A DNA stretch of 64,000 nt from an uncultured Erythrobacter sp. (lineage in GTDB: Bacteria; Pseudomonadota; Alphaproteobacteria; Sphingomonadales; Sphingomonadaceae). Below are positions 9,245 through 18,778 of the stretch, piece after piece; the first letter of the stretch is position 1; every line of letters starts with the position of its first letter. A program made the position numbers and the translations under genes. The stretch is from contig CANMOQ010000002.1 in NCBI GenBank assembly GCA_947499505.1, positions 124,001-188,000 on the forward strand, in the 5' to 3' direction. The notes beneath the pieces were generated by a model. It did not search any database, was not told where the DNA came from, and worked only from the letters and a program-made list of their open reading frames with translations.

Positions 9245-10048
9245 ATGAAGACGACTTTGAAAGTTTGGACCGGCCTTGGCTTGGCGACCGCACTTGTCGG
9301 CGCTGGCTGTTCGGATGAGACAGCAAACGAAGCCGAAACCGTTCCAGCGGCAGAGACTGGCGAAGCCGGAGAGGGCGGCGAAAGTGGCGAAGGCGGGGTA
9401 GAGATCGCGACCGCTGGGACTGATCCGGTCGTCTATGGAACGGCGCTTGCCATTGTTGAGGCTCATGTGATTGCAGCGCGCGACGCTTACGCGCTCGGTA
9501 AGACCGATGCAGCTGCTGAAATGTTTGCGCATCCCGTATCGGAAGTCCTGATCGACATGGATCCGGTGTTTGAAGAACGCGGCGTTGCAGATTTCAAGCC
9601 ACTCTTAGTGGCCGCGTCGACGGGCGCGTTAGCGGGCGAAAGCACTGAGCAGATCAATGGCCACCATGATGGTATTATTGCCGCTTTGCGGGGTGCCGCA
9701 GATAAAGGCCCCGATAGCGGAGCTCCCGAGGCAGATGTCTTAGCGAGCATCGTCGCTGACATGATTGGCCGGGCCGTCGCTATGCACGGGGAGGCGGCCA
9801 GTTCTGAACGATATGAGCCATATTTGGATGGCTACGGCTTCTACAGAACCGGCGTCACTGCCTTTGCTGCTTCCAAAGATGCAATCAAAGCCGTCAACGA
9901 GCCGCTCCATGAGCGGATCACAAAGGCTTTGGATTTGCTCGCCGCAGCTTACCCCAGCGCAGAGCGACCTGATGCCCTCAAAGCAAATCAGGGCGAGCTG
10001 TCAGCCGCGAGTTCAAGCGTTCAGCTATCGCTCCTCCCCGCGCAATAG
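9245..10048 (+). CDS. Lipoprotein of the siderophore cluster, unknown family
   Basis: A lipoprotein of about 267 aa. The lipobox is LVGAGC near residue 22, followed by an acidic Glu/Gly-rich linker and a mostly helical domain containing GHHDGI. ATG 9245 follows GGAGTAAGAACG, a good ribosome site. It is the last gene of the uptake cluster, so a periplasmic iron- or siderophore-handling role is plausible. Its size and helical character recall imelysin-like iron proteins, but I do not see their GxHxxE signature. I do not recognise the family. Confidence 0.7.
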   Translation: MKTTLKVWTGLGLATALVGAGCSDETANEAETVPAAETGEAGEGGESGEGGVEIATAGTDPVVYGTALAIVEAHVIAARDAYALGKTDAAAEMFAHPVSEVLIDMDPVFEERGVADFKPLLVAASTGALAGESTEQINGHHDGIIAALRGAADKGPDSGAPEADVLASIVADMIGRAVAMHGEAASSERYEPYLDGYGFYRTGVTAFAASKDAIKAVNEPLHERITKALDLLAAAYPSAERPDALKANQGELSAASSSVQLSLLPAQ

Positions 10049-10128
10049 CTAGGCGCACGTTGGCGGCTATCTCGAGTGAACCTGCCCCAAAAGTGCGAAC
10101 CTCAATACCACGTTCTCAACCAGCTTCA

Positions 10129-10260
10129 CGTCAGCTTCCACCCCCATTTGCAGACCATCGGAACATTATCGGCTGTTTCTAGCAGCAGACTGACAGCTAC
10201 GTCGCCTTAGACGCTAAAAACGGACTGTCTAGTGACGACCCACTAGCGGACGTTCTAACA
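10129..10260 (+). repeat. Dispersed intergenic repeat, copy C
   Basis: It runs GTCAGCTTCCACCCCCAT, then CAGCAGACTGACAGCT, to CGACCCACTAGCGGACG, collinear with copy B at 4641-4770. It lies between the siderophore cluster and the convergent K+ channel gene. No coding sequence is seen in 10049-10271. Confidence 0.65.
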
Positions 10261-10271
10261 GAAGGCACAGC

Positions 10272-10712
10272 TCAATCCTTTGCAATCGATCTATCCTGCG
10301 CTGCACGGACGCGGCTGATAAACTCGATAAAGAACGCGGTGGCCAAGCTGAAAAGGATGAGGCCGTTTGCCGCTATCAAACCTGACAGCAATCGCCATTC
10401 TTGATCTAACACAAGGTCGCCATAGCCGAGCGTCGTGATGGACACTGCGGAGAAATAAAGCGCCTCTTCCAGATGCTGGAACTGATCGAGCATAAGGAAC
10501 GCCGCTGCCCAAATCCAAACGCCTGCGCTGATCGCGGCTAACATCCAGAGAACGACACCAAGCAGACTTACTGTGAACTTCGCCATCAATCGACCTGATG
10601 TGAGCCAGCCTCCAAATCGTGTGAGTACAGATGACGCCAGCGCAACAAACAGCACCTCCACGAGCAGTGTGAGAGCGATAAGGGCCGTGCCCAAAACTAA
10701 CTGAATTACCAT
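10272..10712 (-). CDS. Two-TM potassium channel family protein
   Basis: A 146-aa small ion channel of the Ion_trans_2 type. There are two hydrophobic N-terminal segments, then a pore helix and selectivity filter (SITTLGYGDL), then a final TM helix (LIAANGLILFSLATAFFIEF). Only a short cytoplasmic tail follows and there is no RCK domain, so gating is unknown. I chose the internal Met at 10712, which begins the first helix; a start at 10742 is also open. It is transcribed opposite to its neighbours and borders a dispersed repeat. Confidence 0.8.
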   Translation of the reverse strand: MVIQLVLGTALIALTLLVEVLFVALASSVLTRFGGWLTSGRLMAKFTVSLLGVVLWMLAAISAGVWIWAAAFLMLDQFQHLEEALYFSAVSITTLGYGDLVLDQEWRLLSGLIAANGLILFSLATAFFIEFISRVRAAQDRSIAKD

Positions 10713-10826
10713 TTGTCGTAGGCCTCTAGGACATTGGTCCAAATTTATGCTCGAAAGTCATGAAAGGACTATCGTCTATCTGGATTCAATGGCAACCTTC
10801 AGCGGTCTAGGAGGGGATGGCCTGAC

Positions 10827-11897
10827 ATGATTGGTGAGTTTGTTGAACGAAGTTGGCGCAATATTGCGCTCGTGGCATGCGTATTTATGGCAGCATGCGG
10901 CGGAGCAAATGTCGAAGAACCTGAGATTATTCGTCCGGCGAAACTTTTGGTTATTGAGCCTGCAGGCGAGCGACTTGATGTCAGCTTTCCAGCCATCGTC
11001 GAGGCGCGCAATTCCTCAACGCTGACGTTTCAAGTCGGCGGACTCCTTACAGACTTTCCGGTTTCAGAATCGCAGTTTGTCCGGCGCGGGCAAGTCCTCG
11101 CGAGGCTCGACCAACGGCGCTATGCGAATGCAGTCGCATCGGCACAGGCGCAATTTGACGCTGCAGAAAGGGATTACGAAAGCGCAGCGGCTCTGCTCGA
11201 ACAGAACGCGATTGCCGAAATTCAGGTGCGCCAGCGGGAAGCTCAACGGGACGTTGCCGCGGCCAGTCTCGACAGCGCGAAGAAAGACCTCGCCGACACC
11301 GTACTGCGCGCGCCGTTCAGCGGAGTGGTGGCGGAAAAGCTTGCAGTTCGTTTCGAGAACGTGAGCTCTCAGCAAGACGTCGTGACACTGCAATCCACGG
11401 GCGCGGCAGAAGCGGTAGTAAATGTTCCCTCCAGTGTCGTTGCCCGCTTTGGTGGACGCCAAGCAACCAGCGAATACATCGTGCTATCATCAGCGCCCGA
11501 GATGCAAATCCCGGGTCGCTTTCTTGCCGCGCGTACGCAGGCGGATACGCAGTCTCAGACGTTTCGTGTGAAGTTCGCTTTCACACCGCCGCAAGGTGTC
11601 ACAGTCCTGCCGGGTATGACTGCAACGGTCTATGTGGGGCGCGATCTGGTGGAAGAAGAGCTGGAAGGCGACGGTATAACGGTGCCCCTCGGCGCTGTAC
11701 TATCCGATGGCAAAGCGCGCTACGTATGGGTCGTTGATAGCAAGACGATGACGGTGTCGAAACGCCAGATCACAGTTGCGCAGAGCATCGGCGATGAAAT
11801 CGCAGTTTCGGATGGCCTCAAGAAAGGTGAAACGATTGTCGCAGCTGGGGCGGCCTACCTACACGACGGGATGAAGATCCGTCCGCACGACAGCTGA
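10827..11897 (+). CDS. RND efflux periplasmic adaptor (HlyD/AcrA type) lipoprotein
   Basis: The 356-aa membrane-fusion subunit of a tripartite efflux pump. The lipobox is MAACGG near residue 24. It has the barrel-sandwich lipoyl halves (TFQVGGLLTDFPVSESQFVRRGQ and APFSGVVAEK) separated by a coiled-coil hairpin rich in Ala/Gln/Glu (residues about 95-150), followed by beta-barrel and membrane-proximal domains. ATG 10827 follows GGAGGGG. The three pump genes follow one another closely (10-nt gap, then a 4-nt overlap) and should form one operon. Confidence 0.9.
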   Translation: MIGEFVERSWRNIALVACVFMAACGGANVEEPEIIRPAKLLVIEPAGERLDVSFPAIVEARNSSTLTFQVGGLLTDFPVSESQFVRRGQVLARLDQRRYANAVASAQAQFDAAERDYESAAALLEQNAIAEIQVRQREAQRDVAAASLDSAKKDLADTVLRAPFSGVVAEKLAVRFENVSSQQDVVTLQSTGAAEAVVNVPSSVVARFGGRQATSEYIVLSSAPEMQIPGRFLAARTQADTQSQTFRVKFAFTPPQGVTVLPGMTATVYVGRDLVEEELEGDGITVPLGAVLSDGKARYVWVVDSKTMTVSKRQITVAQSIGDEIAVSDGLKKGETIVAAGAAYLHDGMKIRPHDS

Positions 11898-11907
11898 GGC
11901 CTGACCG

Positions 11908-14900
11908 ATGGGAGCAGCTGAATTCTCAATCAAAAACCGCCTGATAATGTTCATCATTATCGCGTTAGTGATGGCGGGCGGCCTATACAGTTATCAGAAC
12001 ATTGCCCGGTTCGAAGACCCTGAGTTCACAATCCGCACCGCACAGGTGATCACGCAGTATCCGGGGGCAACGCCAGAAGAGGTGGCGAACGAAGTCACGG
12101 AGACGCTGGAAAGCGCCATTCAGCAATTGGGTGAGGTAGACGAGGTCAGGTCAGTGTCATCGGCTGGCAAGTCTGAAATTAGCGTAGATATTCTCTACAG
12201 TGCTTCGCCTACTAAAGCCGATTTGCAGCTGATCTGGTCCAAGCTTCGAAACAAGGTGAACGATGCTAGCGGTCAGCTGCCACCGGGAGCGAGCACGCCG
12301 TATGTGGCCGACGATTTTGGCGATGTCTATGGCCTGCTCTACCTTGTGACAGGCGACGGCTACTCACCTGCTGAGGTGAACGAGTATGTCCGCTCGCTGC
12401 GCACCGATCTGCTCGAAGTTGACGACGTTGCGAAGGTCAGCGTTTTCGGCGCGCAGCAGGAAGCGATCTACGTCGAAGTTTCACGGGAGAGAGCCAATGC
12501 CTTGGGACTCTCGGTCGAGCAAATCTATGCCGACTTGGATCAGCAGAATTCAGTTGTTTCCGCCGGAGATATCAAATTCGGAGATAGGCGGAACCTGCTT
12601 CAGATCACCGGCGAGGTTGGCTCAGTAGAGGCAATCCGCAACCTGGTCATTTCCACCGCCACAACCGGTAATATCGTCACATTGCGCGATGTTGCTGATG
12701 TCACCCGCGATTACATTGATCCTCCGGCGAACATAGTGCGTTGGAATGGCAAACCTGCGATCGCAATCGGTGTCTCTAACGCATCCGGAGCCAATGTCTC
12801 GGAAATGGGTGAAGGCATTGATGCAAAGCTCGCCGAAACCGAGGCGCTACGCCCGCTTGGTGTCGAGATTCACGAGTTCTATCATCAAGGGAAGATAACG
12901 ACCGAAGCGGTCTCAAACTTTGCCATCAACGTCATCGCAGCGCTGGTGATTGTGCTAGTGACGCTGTTTTTCTTCATGGGACTGCGCTCGGCGATCATCA
13001 TCGGGGCAACGCTGGTCATCACTATCGCTGCAACATTGGCAGTAATGTTTGTCTGGGGCATTCCGATGCATCGTATCTCGCTCGGCGCGCTAATAATTGC
13101 GCTGGGTATGCTAGTCGACAACGCAATCGTTGTGACCGAGGGAATCCTCGTTGGCACGCAGCAAGGTCGCAAGAAACTGGATATCGCCAAGGAGATCGTT
13201 CAGCGGACCAAATGGCCACTGCTGGGCGGAACACTGGTGGGGATCATCGCCTTCGCGCCTATCGGTTTTGCGCCCGGTTCGACGGCAGAGTTCACTGGCG
13301 ATCTCTTCTGGGTGGTGATGATCTCGCTGCTGTTTAGCTGGGTATTCGCGATAACCGCAGTGCCGCTACTAGCCGATATATTGTTCAAAGAAAGCGACGG
13401 TCCGGTTGAGGAGAAACCGGAACATCCCTTCTTCGCGCGCTACCGCTCCATCATGCGACAAGTGCTCGCCAAATCGAACCTAGCGATCATCGGCGTAGTG
13501 GGCATGTTCGTTCTTGCGATTGGCGGCTTCAGCCTTGTAAAATCTGGCTTCTTCCCGCCTTCCACAAGTCCGCAGATCGTCGTCGATTTCTCGATGCCAG
13601 AGGGCACCGATATCTCGGTTACCAATGCCAACATGCGAAAGCTTGAAGGCTATTTGTCCGATCTCGAAGGGATCGAGGGCATTCAGACACTCGTGGGTCA
13701 AGGCACGCTGCGATACATGCTCGTCTACGCGCCCGAGTCTCCAAGCGCAGCTTACGGACAGTTTCTGATCAAGACAGAGAGCTATGACGCGATTGCGGGC
13801 CTGCTGCCGCAAATTCAAGGCCATATTGACGCAAACTTTCCCGATGCTCAGGCCAAGGTTTGGCAATTCCAACTCGGACCGGGCGGCGGCTCAAAAATTG
13901 AAGTGGAATTCTCCGGCCCCGATCCAACTGTGCTTCGTGATCTTGCTGACCGGGCCAAGGCGGTGATGGCCGCAGACGGACGTGCTATCTCGATCAAGGA
14001 CGATTGGCGTCAACCGGTCAGTGTGGTCGAGGTCAAGTACGACGAAAGCAGCGGGCGTCGGCTTGGTATATCCCGAGAAGATTTGGCGAATGCACTCCGC
14101 ACCAATTTCTCAGGTCGCGACGTCGGCGTTTATCGCGAGGGCGATCAGCTGATCCGCATCATTTCACGTGCGCCAGCGCGCGAGCGGCTGGATGAGACTT
14201 CGCTGCGAGGAGTTCAAATCTTCAGTCAAACATCCGGGCGAGCCGTGCCAATCCTTGAGGTTGTAAGCGGCTTCGAGACGGTTTGGCAGAATGCCAAACT
14301 GCGCCGGGTGGACCGTGTCTGGACAATCAATGCGCAGGCTGACCCGCTTCCCGGTGATTTGGCATCTACATTGTTCGAGCGGCTTCGCCCGGAAATCGAG
14401 AACATTCCTTTGCCCGATGGCTACCAACTCAAGTGGAACGGCGAATTTGGCGACAGCGCGGAGGCGAATGAGAGCCTCGCAAGCACCTTGCCGCTCGGCT
14501 TCCTTGCGATGGTTCTCGTTGTGGTCGTCCTGTTCAATGCACTCAAACAACCGCTCGTAATCTGGTTGATCGTGCCGCTGGCTTTGATCGGGGTCGTGAT
14601 CGGGTTGCTGCTTACCGATACAGCTATGGAATTCATGGCGATCCTAGGGCTGCTGTCTTTGTCCGGCCTGCTCATCAAGAATGCCATCGTATTGGTGGAT
14701 CAAATGGACCTCGAAATCCGAGAGGGCAAACCTCGCTTTGATGCGGTGCTAGACTCGGCCGCAAGCCGTGTGCGTCCGGTCATGATGGGTTCGCTCACCA
14801 CAGTGCTTGGCGTCATACCGTTGTTCCTTGACGCATTCTTCAAATCGATGGCTGTGGTCCTGGTATTCGGCCTGACGTTCGCAACGGTCCTAACCCTGAT

Positions 14901-15000
14901 CATTCTTCCGGTCTTTTATGCCAAGGCATTCGGGATCACGGCGGATGAGACGGCGACAAACGATGATCCTTCCAAAGTGGAAGGTGGGGCAGTGGCATGA
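11908..15000 (+). CDS. RND efflux permease (AcrB/HAE1 type)
   Basis: The 1030-aa inner-membrane proton/drug antiporter subunit, near the family's usual length. Two repeats of a TM helix plus a large periplasmic loop plus TM bundle are visible. In the first bundle the proton-relay motif reads LGMLVDNAIVV: the first Asp is kept and the second, as in AcrB DD, is Asn. The essential Lys of the second bundle is present (LLIKNAIVLVDQ). Many HAE1 relatives share VDN. The substrate is unknown. It overlaps the outer-membrane channel gene by four nt. Confidence 0.92.
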   Translation: MGAAEFSIKNRLIMFIIIALVMAGGLYSYQNIARFEDPEFTIRTAQVITQYPGATPEEVANEVTETLESAIQQLGEVDEVRSVSSAGKSEISVDILYSASPTKADLQLIWSKLRNKVNDASGQLPPGASTPYVADDFGDVYGLLYLVTGDGYSPAEVNEYVRSLRTDLLEVDDVAKVSVFGAQQEAIYVEVSRERANALGLSVEQIYADLDQQNSVVSAGDIKFGDRRNLLQITGEVGSVEAIRNLVISTATTGNIVTLRDVADVTRDYIDPPANIVRWNGKPAIAIGVSNASGANVSEMGEGIDAKLAETEALRPLGVEIHEFYHQGKITTEAVSNFAINVIAALVIVLVTLFFFMGLRSAIIIGATLVITIAATLAVMFVWGIPMHRISLGALIIALGMLVDNAIVVTEGILVGTQQGRKKLDIAKEIVQRTKWPLLGGTLVGIIAFAPIGFAPGSTAEFTGDLFWVVMISLLFSWVFAITAVPLLADILFKESDGPVEEKPEHPFFARYRSIMRQVLAKSNLAIIGVVGMFVLAIGGFSLVKSGFFPPSTSPQIVVDFSMPEGTDISVTNANMRKLEGYLSDLEGIEGIQTLVGQGTLRYMLVYAPESPSAAYGQFLIKTESYDAIAGLLPQIQGHIDANFPDAQAKVWQFQLGPGGGSKIEVEFSGPDPTVLRDLADRAKAVMAADGRAISIKDDWRQPVSVVEVKYDESSGRRLGISREDLANALRTNFSGRDVGVYREGDQLIRIISRAPARERLDETSLRGVQIFSQTSGRAVPILEVVSGFETVWQNAKLRRVDRVWTINAQADPLPGDLASTLFERLRPEIENIPLPDGYQLKWNGEFGDSAEANESLASTLPLGFLAMVLVVVVLFNALKQPLVIWLIVPLALIGVVIGLLLTDTAMEFMAILGLLSLSGLLIKNAIVLVDQMDLEIREGKPRFDAVLDSAASRVRPVMMGSLTTVLGVIPLFLDAFFKSMAVVLVFGLTFATVLTLIILPVFYAKAFGITADETATNDDPSKVEGGAVA

Positions 15001-16424
15001 GCAAAAACGCACTCAAAATAGCCGCAGCGATCGTGATGGTCGGGATCATATCGGGCTGCACGACCGTTCGCGCTGTCAATGATGAGCGCGCAGCGACGCG
15101 GGCGGCAGAAAGCATGCCGATTGCGCCGGATCACTGGACATCAGTCCGGGAGCGAGTTGGCGAAGTCGAGGTGGGTTGGATCGCCGCTTTCAATGATCCT
15201 ACTCTTACGGCGCTGGTTGAGGAAGCCCAGCGGAACAACCGCAACCTTCAGGCGGCGGCAGCCAGTGTCCGCCGAGCGAATGCGCTCGTGCGTCAAGCTG
15301 GTGCGCCATTACTGCCAGCCATTGGTGGATCTGCGGACGCGACACGAACAGAAATCATCGACGGGCCTGGAAGCAACTCTCGCTATAGTGCTGGCCTGCA
15401 GGTCTCCTATGAAGTCGACCTATGGGGTAGGATTGAAGCAGGTGAAGCCGCAGCGATAGCCAGCGCCCAAGCAGCGGAAGCCGACTATGTATTCGCCCAG
15501 TACTCCATCGCTGCGTCCGTCGCGCGAACATACTTCCTTGTTATCGAATCCCGTGAGCAAGCAGCGGTTGCCAGTGGTATTGTCGACGCGCTGACTGAGA
15601 TATTCAGGATCGTTGAGCTGCGGTATCAGTACGGCTTTGCATCGGAATTTGATGTTTCGCTCGCAGAAGCTGACCTCCAATCTGCACGTGACAGCCTCGC
15701 CACAGCTCAGAATGGAGAGATCGAGGCGCTGAGAGCGCTAGAAGCGCTGGTAGGCCGCTATCCAGCGGGTTTGCTGGATACGGCTGAGACTCTTCCCATA
15801 CTGCCACAGGCACCAGGTGCAGGGCTGCCTTCCGAACTGCTGGAACGTCGCCCCGATGTGATCGCTGCCGAACGCGATGTAGCTGCTGCTCTTAATGCCC
15901 TGTCGATTGCCCGCGCTGCGCGCTTGCCAAGCCTATCGCTGTCCTCTTCCATTGGCGGGGCTTCTTCGGAGCTCGAAAACGTGCTCGACCCAGCGAACAT
16001 CGCTTGGACAATTGCCGGGAACCTGCTTGCTCCGATTTTCCAAGGTGGAGCGCTCGACGCACAAGTCGACATTGCTCAGGCGGACGTAGATGCGACGGTT
16101 GCGATCTATGCCGATACTGCAATCAATGCCTTCACCGAAGTCGAGACAGCGCTTGATCGCGGAGTATTTCTGCGCACGCGCCGCGATGCGCTGGAGATAG
16201 CAGTTGATCGCTCTCGCAACGCTCTGCGCCTTTCCAATCTGCAATACGGGCAAGGTGAGATCGATTTGTTCGATGTGCTTGGCGTGCAGCAGCGCGTGTT
16301 CGGCGCGGAGAGTAGTTTGCTGTCGCTACGCAGAGGGCAACTCAATCAGTACATTGAGCTGAGCCTCGCACTTGGTGGCGATTGGCGGGCTGCAGGCCAG
16401 TTAACCTCAGATACGAGCGAGTAA
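14997..16424 (+). CDS. NodT-family outer-membrane efflux lipoprotein
   Basis: The 475-aa outer-membrane factor completing the tripartite pump. It has a lipobox (IISGC), two repeated coiled-coil/TolC-like halves, and the NodT/OprM hallmarks WxxFxDPxLxxLVxxA near residue 60 and LLERRPDVIAAERDVAAA near residue 285. It starts within the stop region of the permease gene (ATGA), so translation is coupled. Confidence 0.92.
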   Translation: MSKNALKIAAAIVMVGIISGCTTVRAVNDERAATRAAESMPIAPDHWTSVRERVGEVEVGWIAAFNDPTLTALVEEAQRNNRNLQAAAASVRRANALVRQAGAPLLPAIGGSADATRTEIIDGPGSNSRYSAGLQVSYEVDLWGRIEAGEAAAIASAQAAEADYVFAQYSIAASVARTYFLVIESREQAAVASGIVDALTEIFRIVELRYQYGFASEFDVSLAEADLQSARDSLATAQNGEIEALRALEALVGRYPAGLLDTAETLPILPQAPGAGLPSELLERRPDVIAAERDVAAALNALSIARAARLPSLSLSSSIGGASSELENVLDPANIAWTIAGNLLAPIFQGGALDAQVDIAQADVDATVAIYADTAINAFTEVETALDRGVFLRTRRDALEIAVDRSRNALRLSNLQYGQGEIDLFDVLGVQQRVFGAESSLLSLRRGQLNQYIELSLALGGDWRAAGQLTSDTSE

Positions 16425-16430
16425 CACCGC

Positions 16431-17648
16431 GTGGAGATCGTCGACGGCAAAATCCTGCAGATCGATGGTTTCGTTACCCTAACGCTCGGGATCATCGTTC
16501 TGTTTGTCGGGATCAAAGTTACCGACCGCATCGAGTTCCTCAAGAAATACAACATACCTGAGCCAGTGACTGGTGGGATCGTCGCGTCGCTTCTTGGCCT
16601 GCTTGCATACCTCGCATTTGATCTGGAGATCGAGTTCAGCCTCTATGTGCGCGATATCCTGCTCATATACTTCTTCACCACCATTGGCATAAACGCTCGC
16701 CTTGCTCAGCTGTTGGCTGGAGGCAAACCCTTGCTGATCTTTCTGGCGCTGACGCTGGGCTATCTCGCGGTGCAAGACATTGTCGGATACACGGCTGCCG
16801 CCGCGATGGGGCAGCCAAGCGGCGTAGGTGTGCTTGTCGGATCCGCTTCGCTTGCAGGTGGGCATGGCACCGCAATCGCCTGGGCGCCGACGATTTTGGA
16901 CGAGCAAGGCGTCTACAATGCTCTTGAAATTGGGGTGGCCGCCGCAACAATCGGCCTTGTGATAGCAAGCCTTCTTGGTGGGCCAATCGCGAATTTTCTA
17001 CTTTCCCGTTACAAACTGAAATCGGAAACAGATGGCGATCTGCTGGTCGGGATTGAGCGTGAAAAGCAGGACGCGACGTCGATTACCCATCTCAACCTTA
17101 TGGGTGCCATTCTCGTCATCCATGTCGCGATGATCCTCGGATACATCCTCAACATTGTCATTGCTGAACTGGGTTTGAAGCTCCCGCTTTTCGTCTCCTG
17201 CATGATGGTCGCAATTCTGATGACCAACACCATCCCCATGCTGTTCAAGAACATGGCGTGGCCTACAGGTTCGAAAGGCCTGGCTCTGATCTCCGACTTC
17301 TCACTGGGCCTGTTTATTGCGATGTCGCTGATGGGAATGCAGCTTTGGGAAGTGGCTGGCCTTGCCGGGCCACTATTTGGCATCCTGGCTGCTCAGGTCA
17401 TTGTCGCAGTGCTATTCATACTATTCGTTGTTTTCCCGCTCATGGGACGAAATTACTTTGCGGCCGTTTTGTCAGCGGGCTTCGCTGGCTTCTGCCTTGG
17501 CGCAACTCCAACTGCCATTGCGAACATGTCTGCCGTAACGAAATCCCACGGTCCTGCGCCAACTGCTTTCATCATTGTGCCGCTCGTCGGCGCGTTCTTT
17601 GTGGATGTGGCGAATGCGTTCCTAATCCAGTTTTTCTTATCGCTTTAG
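16431..17648 (+). CDS. gltS: Sodium/glutamate symporter GltS
   Basis: A 405-aa membrane carrier with about 10-12 hydrophobic segments, importing glutamate with Na+. It shows the GltS signatures GSASLAGGHGTAIAWAP in the middle and GATPTAIANMSAV near the C-terminus, the two inverted-repeat re-entrant loops. It starts with GTG six nt after the efflux channel gene, so it is likely co-transcribed, an unusual partner for an RND pump. Confidence 0.9.
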   Translation: MEIVDGKILQIDGFVTLTLGIIVLFVGIKVTDRIEFLKKYNIPEPVTGGIVASLLGLLAYLAFDLEIEFSLYVRDILLIYFFTTIGINARLAQLLAGGKPLLIFLALTLGYLAVQDIVGYTAAAAMGQPSGVGVLVGSASLAGGHGTAIAWAPTILDEQGVYNALEIGVAAATIGLVIASLLGGPIANFLLSRYKLKSETDGDLLVGIEREKQDATSITHLNLMGAILVIHVAMILGYILNIVIAELGLKLPLFVSCMMVAILMTNTIPMLFKNMAWPTGSKGLALISDFSLGLFIAMSLMGMQLWEVAGLAGPLFGILAAQVIVAVLFILFVVFPLMGRNYFAAVLSAGFAGFCLGATPTAIANMSAVTKSHGPAPTAFIIVPLVGAFFVDVANAFLIQFFLSL

Positions 17649-17671
17649 CTCGGCTAATTTGGAGACCTATC

Positions 17672-18250
17672 ATGAAGACAATGTCGATATTTATTGCCGG
17701 AACAGCGCTTGCACTTTCGGCCTGTGCAACGACTGGAAATATCACCACCGATTTTGATCAGGCTCAGAACTTCTCAGAATACAAGACGTTCGCATGGGCG
17801 GGCGAAAGTCCGATGGCCGTATTTGGCAATCGCCTCGTGTCTCCGATGATCGAAGCGGAAGTCGCGCGTGCTATACGTGCAGATCTGCTCGCCAAAGGTT
17901 ACCGCTTTACGGAGAACGTCGCTGATGCTGACTTTGCCGTCTCTTTTACAATCGGCACCCGTGATGGAACGGACATTCGTCAGACACCAGACTTATTTTG
18001 GGCCGAACGCGCACGTTGGACTTGGGGCAATGCTTATTTCCCACGCCTACCAAGCATGCCTCCCATGCGTACTGAAATTCGCGATTATACTGAGGGGTCT
18101 TTGTCGATAGACATATATGACGTGGAACGGCGCACGCCAGTTTGGCATAGTGTCGGCGAACGCAATCTCACCCGATCTGAATTGCGCGGCGAAACGAACA
18201 CCGCGACCGAGGATACCAAGATCATTTTGGCGGGCTTTCCGCCCAACTGA
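17672..18250 (+). CDS. DUF4136 lipoprotein
   Basis: A 192-aa lipoprotein with lipobox ALSACAT and the DUF4136 pattern: DFDQAQNFSEYKTFAW near the N-terminus, a middle DADFAVSF strand after the helix AIRADLLAKGY, and a C-terminal IDIYDVERRTPVWHS block. ATG 17672 follows GGAGACC. It sits 23 nt behind gltS in the same direction. The function of the family is unknown. Confidence 0.85.
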   Translation: MKTMSIFIAGTALALSACATTGNITTDFDQAQNFSEYKTFAWAGESPMAVFGNRLVSPMIEAEVARAIRADLLAKGYRFTENVADADFAVSFTIGTRDGTDIRQTPDLFWAERARWTWGNAYFPRLPSMPPMRTEIRDYTEGSLSIDIYDVERRTPVWHSVGERNLTRSELRGETNTATEDTKIILAGFPPN

Positions 18251-18271
18251 GTAGGATATAGGCATCAGGTT

Positions 18272-18778
18272 ATGAGCTCGAGAAATGAGACATTCGCACT
18301 GCTCAAGGACAGTCTTGATGAGGCTCAGATATCGGTGCGTGCCTACGACACCAAAGCTCAGATCGTCGGTGTCGGATATATCTTCGCATTGAACGTCATT
18401 GGCGACATTGGAACTTTGGCCTCAGATCAGGCAAAAGGAGGTCTGACGACAGTCGTTATCGCGTGGCTACTCGTGATCGCCCCAATCGCCCTATTCGGAT
18501 ATGTACTTTACCCAAAGCGCAAAGCCAATCTTGGGAAGACGCAGGGCGGGCGAAAGCATATCTTCTACCTTCATCCCGACCGTTATGATTCCGCGCAGCA
18601 ATTGATTGAGGCTGCAGAAGAATGCGACCCCGTCCATGAGATTGCAGAGGAACTGATCGCAATTTCGAACCTGAGAGAAAGCAAGCGAAAGCGCTTCGTT
18701 ACGGCACTGGCCGCGGCTGGAGTGACTTTCGCGCTACTCTTCGCCAGTCAAATCGCGATGAGCATGGATGCAGTCTAG
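18272..18778 (+). CDS. Small membrane protein resembling PycTM (DUF5706) domain
   Basis: A 168-aa protein. The layout is an N-terminal helix with the motif EAQISVRAYDTKAQIVGV running into TM1, then a second TM near residues 67-88 ending YVLYPKRK, a soluble helical segment with IFYLHPDRY, and a last TM at about 145-163. The conserved Asp-x-Lys-Ala before TM1, the P-R/K after TM2 and the final helix after a basic K-R segment resemble Pycsar transmembrane effectors. No pyrimidine cyclase gene is seen nearby, so any immune role is speculative. It follows the lipoprotein gene by 21 nt and its stop converges on the next gene. Confidence 0.55.
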   Translation: MSSRNETFALLKDSLDEAQISVRAYDTKAQIVGVGYIFALNVIGDIGTLASDQAKGGLTTVVIAWLLVIAPIALFGYVLYPKRKANLGKTQGGRKHIFYLHPDRYDSAQQLIEAAEECDPVHEIAEELIAISNLRESKRKRFVTALAAAGVTFALLFASQIAMSMDAV

